Assembly: GCA_963680875.1 (NCBI GenBank)
Contig: OY804580.1
Coordinates: forward strand, 111,789,534 to 111,853,533
Source: Bathymodiolus brooksi
Taxonomy: Eukaryota; Mollusca; Bivalvia; Mytilida; Modiolidae
Direction: 5' to 3'
Length of the DNA stretch: 64,000 nucleotides
Of the stretch, positions 20,556 through 32,500 are shown piece by piece. The first letter of the stretch is position 1. Every line of letters begins with the position of its first letter. The position numbers and the translations under genes were made by a program. The notes beneath the pieces were generated by a model, which searched no databases, was not told the origin of the DNA, and saw nothing but the letters and a program-made list of their open reading frames with translations.

Positions 20556-23500
20556 CTAAAAATAAACATGATATTAACATCAAACCATAAAAATAAACAT
20601 GATATTAACATCAAACCATAAAAATGATGAAAAAGAGAATACAAAGAAAAAACATACTAGTAATAGTAAGTACTCCATATACATTTTTTTTGTATCTGGT
20701 ATTGCTTATATGAGTCAGTGTGTTAAGTTTTCCTAACACCTACCCAAGCCACTGGTGGGTTTGTTATGTGTGTTAAGTTTTCCCAACACCTACCCAAGCC
20801 ACTGGTGGGTTTGTTATGTGTGTTAAGTTTTCCTAACACCTACCCAAGCCACTGGTGGGTTTGTTATGTGTGTTAAGTTTTCCCAACACCTACCCAAGCC
20901 ACTGGTGGGTTTGTTATGTGTGTTAAGTTTTCCCAACACCTACCCAAGCCACTGGTGGGTTTGTTATGTGTGTTAAGTTTTCCCAACACCTACCCAAGCC
21001 ACTGGTGGGTTTGTTATGTGTGTTAAGTTTTCCCAACACCTACCCAAGCCACTGGTGGGTTTGTTATGTGTGTTAAGTTTTCCCAACACCTACCCAAGCC
21101 ACTGGTGGGTTTGTTATGTGTGTTAAGTTTTCCCAACACCTACCCAAGCCACTGGTGGGTTTGTTATGTGTGTTAAGTTTTCCCAACACCTACCCAAGCC
21201 ACTGGTGGGTTTGTTATGTGTGTTAAGTTTTCCCAACACCTACCCAAGCCACTGGTGGGTTTGTTATGTGTGTTAAGTTTTCCCAACACCTACCCAAGCC
21301 ACTGGTGGGTTTGTTATGTGTGTTAAGTTTTCCCAACACCTACCCAAGCCACTGGTGGGTTTGTTATGTGTGTTAAGTTTTCCCAACACCTACCCAAGCC
21401 ACTGGTGGGTTTGTTATGTGTGTTAAGTTTTCCCAACACCTACCCAAGCCACTGGTGGGTTTGTTATGTGTGTTAAGTTTTCCCAACACCTACCCAAGCC
21501 ACTGGTGGGTTTGTTATGTGTGTTAAGTTTTCCCAACACCTACCCAAGCCACTGGTGGGTTTGTTATGTGTGTTAAGTTTTCCCAACACCTACCCAAGCC
21601 ACTGGTGGGTTTGTTATGTGTGTTAAGTTTTCCCAACACCTACCCAAGCCACTGGTGGGTTTGTTATGTGTGTTAAGTTTTCCCAACACCTACCCAAGCC
21701 ACTGGTGGGTTTGTTATGTGTGTTAAGTTTTCCCAACACCTACCAAAGCCACTGGTGGGTTTGTTATGTGTGTTAAGTTTTCCCAACACCTACCCAAGCC
21801 ACTGGTGGGTTTGTTATGTGTGTTAAGTTTTCCCAACACCTACCCAAGCCACTGGTGGGTTTGTTATGTGTGTTAAGTTTTCCCAACACCTACCCAAGCC
21901 ACTGGTGGGTTTGTTATGTGTGTTAAGTTTTCCCAACACCTACCCAAGCCACTGGTGGGTTTGTTATGTGTGTTAAGTTTTCCCAACACCTACCCAAGCC
22001 ACTAATGGGTTTGTTATGTGTGTTAAGTTTTCCCAACACCTACCCAAGCCACTAATGGGTTTGTTATGTGTGTTAAGTTTTCCCAACACCTACCCAAGCC
22101 ACTGGTGGGTTTGTTATGTGTGTTAAGTTTTCCTAACACCTACCCAAGCCACTGGTGGGTTTGTTATGTGTGTTAAGTTTTCCCAACACCTACCCAAGCC
22201 ACTAATGGGTTTGTTATGTGTGTTAAGTTTTTCCAACACCTACCCAAGCCACTGGTGGGTTTGTTATGCGTGTTAAGTTTTCCCAACACCTACCCAAGCC
22301 ACTGGTGGGTTTGTTATGTGTGTTAAGTTTTCCCAACACCTACCCAAGCCACTAATGGGTTTGTTATGTGTGTTAAGTTTTCCCAACACCTACCCAAGCC
22401 ACTAATGGGTTTGTTATGTGTGTTAAGTTTTCCCAACACCTACCCAAGCCACTGGTGGGTTTGTTATGTGTGTTAAGTTTTCCCAACACCTACCCAAGCC
22501 ACTGGTGGGTTTGTTATCAATGTCAAGGCTTCCTCTGCCAATAAGCTGGCGGATCTGTCTTGGGGCAGAAAAATGATTCTTGTGAATGAAGTTCATTTAA
22601 CTTAAAGAGTTTATACCACACTTATAGGTGAATTTCAAGCCCAAAGCTGGCATATTACATTTTATTCCATGAATGGAATTTTGAACTTTTTCATGTCTAA
22701 TGCAACTTCAAAATATATATATTAATTCAAGCCATCTTATTTTTTTTTTGTAATTTGTTTATTTTTGAAAAAGGAATAAACATGCAATGTATACATTCAA
22801 TTACATTAATCAATTATATATTGTTTTTGACACCCATCACACATATACTAAGTTCATTTTCAATGATAAATACATCTCTATTTTAACCATGTACATTTGC
22901 TAATGCTACTTCAAGAGGCTGTCATCTCATGTTGAAGCAATCACCAACTACAGAGGGTGATAAAAGACGTGAAAAGTACGTTTCCATTTTTATTTCAGAA
23001 TTAAGATACTGTAACCCTGCATTCAAGTTTGGTAACATATCCTTTAACTTGCATATATACAAGTAATATTTGAAAATAAGTATACAATTCGGTACAGGTA
23101 GATTACTTTCAAACTGTACATTTCCCAAAATAATACCTTTTGGAGTCAAGTTTACATTGCTTCCATCTATATTTTTTAGGAAGTCCATGACTGAAAACCA
23201 GAAGTTTTTTGTTACATTACAGTCTCAAAAAAAGTGTTTATAAGTTTCCTTTGCTTCATTGCAAAAGGAACATAGTTCAGTTTCTTTTATCTTACACTTA
23301 GAGAGATAGGGATTTAGAGCAAGAATTCTGTGAATTAGTTTATATTGGAAACATGACAATTTATTATTTTTTGATAATGAAAAAGACTGAAAAGATAAGA
23401 CCCCATTCGGTTTCTTCTATATCAAACTCATTTGACCACTTATTAATAATATTTACAGGTACAACTGTGTTTTTATCAATAAACTCTCTATAGAAATATT

Positions 23501-26500
23501 TACAGGGTTTTGGGTCAATCTGTAACTGATGAATAAACTTATTCTCCTTATATATTAAATAGTGACAGGTATTGATCAAGTGCTTCCAATGTCTTGGTAT
23601 TGCACTTATAATACCATAGAACTCCACGAATGTGGTGTCGACATGATACGTGTCCCAAAAAATTTCATAGCTCATTATTTGTTTATTTTGATCAAGTAAG
23701 TCATTTATAATATAAATGTCCTTTTCAATCCAATTCTTCAAACAGGGAGATGTATTGTTGACTTTGATATGACTATTTAGCCATATAGATTGGCTCGAGA
23801 CATCATTTCCATCTATCACTTTTTCATTTTGTAGGTTACTAAAATTGTCAAGAATGTCTTTCCAAAAAGGGTTTAAAGTGCTTGCTACTGTGTTCAGTCC
23901 TTCTTTTCCAAGTAGTAAAATTTTATCCCCACCCCATTTTTCTAAAGAATCAATTAACAGTATTGTCCACGGAGAAAAAATTAAAGGATCTATATATTTC
24001 TTTATCCATGTCATTTTTAATGCTTGACAGAAAAGTTTGAAATCAATCATTTTCAAACCACCATCCTCGTAACTGTTTGTTAGTATTTCCCTCTTAACCT
24101 TATCCCTTTTTCCATTCCAAAGAAACTTATAAAAAGTTTTTTGTATATCTCTTAATATATTGTCAGGTTGGATTGGCAGAACTGTTAGAATTTGGATTAG
24201 AATTGGCAATGCCAGTGACTTGATAACTGTAATTTTCCCAATAAATGTTAAATCACGCCAGCACCAAGCACTTAGTATCTTATTAATACTTTGAAGTTTA
24301 TCTGAAAAATTAAGAAGAGTTTTGTCCGGAGAATTTAGATCAAATTTAATACCAAGGAGTTTAAATCTACCTGTATGATTCTAAGTTATATTATTTTGGA
24401 GGAAATATTCCTTCCCCGATCCATATTTAGAGCCAATCCACATTGCTTCTGTTTTGTCTAAATTTACTTTTAAACCAGAACATTCTGAGAAAAGGGACAG
24501 TACAAGTAATGACTTTTCTAACGACTTAGGGTTATCATCTAAAATTAAATCTTATATTTTTTTGTCACATTTTCATCCTATAAACTACATATAATCCATG
24601 ATTGATTGATTAAATTATTGTTTAATGTTAAGTGAGCAATATTTCAGCTGTTTGGATATATTATGATTTAACTTGATGTACTGACTCACCTACTCCATAA
24701 CCATCACTGACAACAGGAGCAAAACCTCCAATATTAATAGCAGGACTAGCTACAGTAGAGGTAGATAAAATATTATGATTTATCTTGATGTACTGACTCA
24801 CCTACTCCATAACCATCACTGACAACAGGAGCAAAACCTCCAATATTAATAGCAGGACTAGCTACAGTAGAGGTAGATAAAATATTATGATTTATCTTGA
24901 TGTACTGACTCACCTACTCCATAACCATCACTGACAACAGGAGCAAAACCTCCAATATTAATAGCAGGACTAGCTACAGTAGAGGTAGATAAAATATTAT
25001 GATTTATCTTGATGTACTGACTCACCTACTCCATAACCATCACTGACAACAGGAGCAAAACCTCCAATATTAATAGCAGTACTAGCTACAGTAGAGGTAG
25101 ATAAAATATTATGATTTATCTTGATGTACTGACTCACCTACTCCATAACCATCACTGACAACAGGAGCAAAACCTCCAATATTAATAGCAGTACTAGCTA
25201 CAGTAGAGGTAGATAAAATATTATGATTTATCTTGATGTACTGACTCACCTACTCCATAACCATCACTGACAACAGGAGCAAAACCTCCAATATTAATAG
25301 CAGGACTAGCTACAGTAGAGGTAGATAAAATATTATGATTTATCTTGATGTACTGACTCACCTACTCCATAACCATCACTGACAACAGGAGCAAAACCTC
25401 CAATATTAATAGCAGGACTAGCTACAGTAGAGGTAGATAAAATATTATGATTTATCTTGATGTACTGACTCACCTACTCCATAACCATCACTGACAACAG
25501 GAGCAAAACCTCCAATATTAATAGCAGGACTAGCTACAGTAGAGGTAGATAAAATATTATGATTTAACTTGATGTACTGACTCACCTACTCCATAACCAT
25601 CACTGACAACAGGAGCAAAACCTCCAATATTAATAGCAGGACTAGCTACAGTAGAGGTAGATAAAATATTATGATTTATCTTGATGTACTGACTCACCTA
25701 CTCCATAACCATCACTGACAACAGGAGCAAAACCTCCAATATTAATAGCAGGACTAGCTACAGTAGAGGTAGATAAAATATTATGATTTATCTTGATGTA
25801 CTGACTCACCTACTCCATAACCATCACTGACAACAGGAGCAAAACCTCCAATATTAATAGCAGGACTAGCTACAGTAGAGGTAGATAAAATATTATGATT
25901 TATCTTGATGTACTGACTCACCTACTCCATAACCATCACTGACAACAGGAGCAAAACCTCCAATATTAATAGCAGGACTAGCTACAGTAGAGGTAGATAA
26001 AATATTATGATTTATCTTGATGTACTGACTCACCTACTCCATAACCATCACTGACAACAGGAGCAAAACCTCCAATATTAATAGCAGGACTAGCTACAGT
26101 AGAGGTAGATAAAATATTATGATTTATCTTGATGTACTGACTCACCTACTCCATAACCATCACTGACAACAGGAGCAAAACCTCCAATATTAATAGCAGG
26201 ACTAGCTACAGTAGAGGTAGATAAAATATTATGATTTATCTTGATGTACTGACTCACCTACTCCATAACCATCACTGACAACAGGAGCAAAACCTCCAAT
26301 ATTAATAGCAGGACTAGCTACAGTAGAGGTAGATAAAATATTATGATTTATCTTGATGTACTGACTCACCTACTCCATAACCATCACTGACAACAGGAGC
26401 AAAACCTCCAATATTAATAGCAGGACTAGCTACAGTAGAGGTAGATAAAATATTATGATTTATCTTGATGTACTGACTCACCTACTCCATAACCATCACT

Positions 26501-29500
26501 GACAACAGGAGCAAAACCTCCAATATTAATAGCAGGACTAGCTACAGTAGAGGTAGATAAAATATTATGATTTATCTTGATGTACTGACTCACCTACTCC
26601 ATAACCATCACTGACAACAGGAGCAAAACCTCCAATATTAATAGCAGGACTAGCTACAGTAGAGGTAGATAAAATATTATGATTTATCTTGATGTACTGA
26701 CTCACCTACTCCATAACCATCACTGACAACAGGAGCAAAACCTCCAATATTAATAGCAGGACTAGCTACAGTAGAGGTAGATAAAATATTATGATTTATC
26801 TTGATGTACTGACTCACCTACTCCATAACCATCACTGACAACAGGAGCAAAACCTCCAATATTAATAGCAGGACTAGCTACAGTAGAGGTAGATAAAATA
26901 TTATGATTTATCTTGATGTACTGACTCACCTACTCCATAACCATCACTGACAACAGGAGCAAAACCTCCAATATTAATAGCAGGACTAGCTACAGTAGAG
27001 GTAGATAAAATATTATGATTTATCTTGATGTACTGACTCACCTACTCCATAACCATCACTGACAACAGGAGCAAAACCTCCAATATTAATAGCAGGACTA
27101 GCTACAGTAGAGGTAGATAAAATATTATGATTTATCTTGATGTACTGACTCACCTACTCCATAACCATCACTGACAACAGGAGCAAAACCTCCAATATTA
27201 ATAGCAGGACTAGCTACAGTAGAGGTAGATAAAATATTATGATTTATCTTGATGTACTGACTCACCTACTCCATAACCATCACTGACAACAGGAGCAAAA
27301 CCTCCAATATTAATAGCAGGACTAGCTACAGTAGAGGTAGATAAAATATTATGATTTATCTTGATGTACTGACTCACCTACTCCATAACCATCACTGACA
27401 ACAGGAGCAAAACCTCCAATATTAATAGCAGGACTAGCTACAGTAGAGGTAGATAAAATATTATGATTTATCTTGATGTACTGACTCACCTACTCCATAA
27501 CCATCACTGACAACAGGAGCAAAACCTCCAATATTAATAGCAGGACTAGCTACAGTAGAGGTAGATAAAATATTATGAATTATCTTGATGTACTGACTCA
27601 CCTACTCCATAACCATCACTGACAACAGGAGCAAAACCTCCAATATTAATAGCAGGACTAGCTACAGTAGAGGTAGATAAAATATTATGATTTATCTTGA
27701 TGTACTGACTCACCTACTCCATAACCATCACTGACAACAGGAGCAAAACCTCCAATATTAATAGCAGGACTAGCTACAGTAGAGGTAGATAAAATATTAT
27801 GATTTATCTTGATGTAGGAAGGATCTAAAAACATAGGCATTGTTTGTTGATGCTCCTCTGCCATTTTTTTCAAAGCAAATAAATGACGATCAAAACCTTG
27901 TCCTGTAAAAAGAAATAAATATATTTTCTATTATGGATAGCAGATAAAAGAAATAATTGCAATAGAACTATAAAATATCATAAACTTTATGAATAATAAC
28001 CATTTTGAAGGGGCCCGGGTGGCTCAATGAGTGAAGTAGCTGGATTACCTAACAACTCATACAAGCCTATCACCTATTTGTTATATTTAGCAAATAAAAA
28101 TATGTTTAAACTAAACCAATATGGTGTGGGTTCACGCTCGGCTTTGTAAATTACAAAAAAGGGTGCACTCAACTCACAGCCGCAAGTGATAAAGTTTACC
28201 AGTTGCTTGCCCATGATTGGTGGTTCTCTCTGGGTACTCCGGCTTCCTCCACCACTAAAACTGGTTGCCATGAAATAGCTGAAATATAGCTGAAAGTGGC
28301 ATTAAACACCAACTAGAGGCTCAGGTGAGCCTGTATCGCTCACCTGACATAAATAAGCCCTCTTAAGAATGTCTGCATGCCAAATACATCTAAGTTTTAC
28401 TATTCAAATCCCATAGGGTTTTACAATGTATGTTAAAACTATGTCTGCTCATGGCAGCCATCTTGAATGGAGGTCATGGTCACCGGACACAATTTTGAAA
28501 GTATACTACCCAAGGACCATCCATGCCATGTTTGCTTTAAATTGGCTGACTGGTTTCAGAGGAGAAGACTTTTAAACAATTTTCCCATAGGTCCTATGTT
28601 AAAACTATATCCGCTGACGGCGACCATTTTGGACCGAGATCGGGGTCATTGAACACAAATTTTGCAGTTGACCACCTAAGGACCAACGATGACATGTTTG
28701 CAATATTGGCTGACTGGTTTCAGAGGAGAAGATTTTAAAACATTTTTTCCCCATAGGGTCCTATGTTTAAACTATGTCTGTTGAAGGTGGCCATCTTGGA
28801 TGGAGGTCAGGGTCACTGGACACAATTCTGAAAATTGACTATTTAAGGACCATCCATGCCATGTTTGCTTTAAATTGGCTTACTGGTTTCAGAGGAGAAA
28901 ATTTTTAAACATATTTCCCATAGGGTCCTATGTTAAAACTATATCCGCTGATGGCGGCCATCTTGGATGGAGGTCTGGGTCACTGGACATAATTTTGAAA
29001 GTTGACCACTTAAGGACCATTCATGCCATGTTTGCTTTAAATTGACTAACTGGTTTCAGAGGGGAAAAAATTTAAACATTTTCCCTATATGGTCCTATGT
29101 TAAAACTATGTCCGCTGATGGTGGCCATCTTGGATGGAGGTCGGGATCACAGGACATAATTTTGAAAGTTGACCACCTAAGGACCAATCATGCCATGTTT
29201 GTTTTAAATTGACTTACTGGTTTCAGAGGAGAAGATTTTTAAACATATTTCCCATAGGGTCCTATGTTAAAACTATGTCCGCTGACGGTGGCCATCTTGG
29301 ATGGAGGTCGGGGTCACAGGACATAATTTTGAAAGTTGACCACCTAAGGACCAATCATGCCATGTTTGTTTTGAACTGACTTACTGGTTTCAGAGGAGAA
29401 GACTTTTAAACATTTTTTCCATAGGGTCCTATGTTAAAACTAAGTCGAGTCATGGTGGCCATCTTGAATTTCCGATTGGCAAACTATTCACAAGTAGAGT

Positions 29501-32500
29501 ACAGGACCACCCAATGATCATTCCTGCAAAGTCACAACTCAATTGGCTTGGTGGTTTCTGACAAAAAGATTTTTAAAATTTCAGCCAATGAGAACACATT
29601 ATGGACCCTGGCAGCCATGTTGGATTTCAAATCAGTACCAAAAACACAAATCTGGTAGAGGACCATCCAGTGAACATTTCTGGCAAGTTTGGTTCAATTC
29701 TGTTCAGCGGTTTCAGAGAAGGAGAGTTAAAGGTGAAAAGCTAATGGACGGATGGACGACAGATGCTTACCCATGACAAAAGGTCACCTGGCCTATGGCC
29801 AGGTGAGCTAAAAATCAAAATCAAATCAATCACCATTTTGAAATCATGTCACATAAATCAAAAAATATTTATGTATATATTTAAGCAAAACATAGTACAT
29901 GTATAATAAATATTTTATAATATTTCTTGCATGAATAAAAGTACAGAGATCTAATCTAACCTGCACTCATTGAATCGCCACTTTGCTTTCAAAGTAAACA
30001 AATTGATCAAATTGATCATTTTGTTGACCATGTTACTGCTTTGTCTACTTGTAACCTACAGGCATGATCAATGAACATCCCAAAGTTAGCATAAAAATTC
30101 ATCCAAAAGTAAAAATATATTTTTACAAAAACTCAATATTTACTGTTGATGGAATCAAAATTCAATAAGAAATAAAAGAAATATCACTTTGTAATGTCCT
30201 TGGAAGTGCATTATTGATTGTGCAAAGTAGGGATTTTGAAATTACTATGCATGTACACTCCTTTATAATTTAACAGGGCTTGAACTTAACGCTAGCAAGC
30301 AGGCAAATTGCTAGTTGAAATTATGATTTGCCTTGATTTTGCTCGTAATTAAAATTACAACTAGCAGAATATTGCTAGTTGTAAAAAAAATACGTGTTCA
30401 GTAGCCCTTTTCACAAAAATTCTTATGATAAAAAATTGTCGTAAGTGTAAAACTAAGATCAAAAATAGTTTCACAAAAATACTTACGATAATCTTAAGTG
30501 TAAAAACTATCCTAACTTTACGTGTAAAACTACCCTGTCGTAAGTGTAAAATATTTGTGTTATCTTTTATCGTAAGTGAAAAAATAGAAAACAAGGGCAA
30601 CGCAAAGCGTGGTGTATACCCTCGCCTAAAAATTAGACCCTGTGACCTTGACCTTTGACCTTGAAAATCAATAGGGTTCCAGACTCTCCTAAGGACTATG
30701 TATGTACCAAGTTTGGTCAAAATCCATTGAAGGATGTTGATTCTAGAGTGTTCACAAGGATGTTACGCAGTAAAAATTTGACCCGGTGACATTGTCCTTT
30801 GACCTTGAAAATCAATAGGGTTCCAGACTCTCCTAAGGACTAAGTATGTACCAAGTTTGGTCAAAATCCATTGAAGGATGTTAATGCTAGAGTGTTCACA
30901 AGGATGTTACACGGTAAACAATTTACCCAGTGACCTTTACCTTTGACCTATGACCTTGAAAATCAATAGGGTTCCAGACTCTCCTAAGGACTAAGTGTGT
31001 ACCAAGTTTAGTCAAAATCCATTGAAGGATGTTGATTCTAGAGTGTTCACAAGGATGTTACACGGTAAACAATTTACCCAGTGACCTTTACCTTTGACCT
31101 ATGACCTTGAAAATCAATAGGGTTCCAGACTCCTAAGGACTAAGTATGTACCAAGTTTAATCAAAATCCATTGAAGAATGTTGATTCTAGAGTGTTCACA
31201 AGGATGTTATGCAGTAAAAATTTGACCCAGTGACCTTGACCTTTGACCTTGAAAATCGATAGGGTTCCAGATTCTCTTAAGGACTAAATATGTACCAAGT
31301 TTGGTCAAAATCCATTGAAGGATGTTGATCCTAGAGCGTTCACAAGGATGTGACGGACGGACGGACAGTAGCATTACTATATCCCTTTCGCAACTTCGTT
31401 GGCGAGGGGATTCTTCTGTTATATTAATAAACAACAGGGATATTTTTTCATTTTTATGATTGATCGATGATAAACACATCTTAATTTGGGTCATCTCATA
31501 AAAGTAATATTACACCAGTTTTGCGTGGAGAAATTTTTCTCCTGAAAATTCAATTTGGAATACGAAGGTACCTTTACTAAGCTATTCATGCATGTTTCAA
31601 GTCGCAATATGTTCCGAACAATTAGAAATCTGCAAATCCGTGTGCATGTTTATCGTCCTCGCCATTGTTGTGGAGACGGATTAACTTTCGGTTGTTTTGT
31701 TCCGATGATTGCCATCATGACCTCATGACGAAAAGATAAACAATCATGGATGTTGAAGTAAGCACGCACACATTCCTGACAATGATTATTGAGGAATCTG
31801 TCTGTTTCATGTTGTGTGAACCATTTTTTTTTGGTGCAATTATTCTTATTTGGTACACACGGAATATATTTTTACTTGCATCCAACATTTTTTTCATCAA
31901 CTGAACAGTGCGCATGAGCGATAATCTCCCCGAAAGAGTTCAAATCTTGGGTCACTCGCATATCATTTGCATTACTGTACGGGAAAATAGAATTATCTGC
32001 TGTCAAATATTTTCAATTTGCTCTTAAAATCTGCTTTTGAGCGGATTTTTAATGTTATGCAGTTGATTTTAGTTAAAATTAAGTGACATATTAAGTGAAA
32101 ATATTTAATCCAAAAATTCCACGATATTTGCCTTTCATATTACTTTAAAGCTTTCCTTTAATTTTACTTTCATACGTTTCAATTTTACTACATGGAAAAA
32201 TAGTGTTAAATCATAGAATATCGTGTAATTTACTTTAAATTTGTCAAAATAGTTATATATATATTTACGAAATCGTTACTAAATCAAACTCATTAATAAT
32301 GCTTAATACAAAAAATATACTAAACATATTCCTGTAAAGTTTTATTAAAATTTGTTAATGATTAGACAACAAGCAAATTATCATTATTAATATTTGTTCC
32401 AGAAAGATGTGGTACCTATGACTTGAATTTTAATAAAGATGGTTTGAAAAACGGACGTAAAAGAAACATGATGTGAATGTAAATATTTTGCTGAAACACA

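Noticed and set aside
20721..22517. CRISPR-like look of regularly spaced identical repeats
   Set aside because: The units are contiguous with no unique spacers, and the genome is a eukaryote with introns. These are minisatellites.
27685..27873. Treating 27685-27873 as an independent 62-residue gene
   Set aside because: It is the CPT2 penultimate exon read through its donor into the first repeat. The true exon is 27714-27902 by phase and homology.
30425..30720. ORFs on both strands around 30361-30720
   Set aside because: They are generated by repeated cgtaagtgtaa motifs of a transposon end and show no protein similarity.
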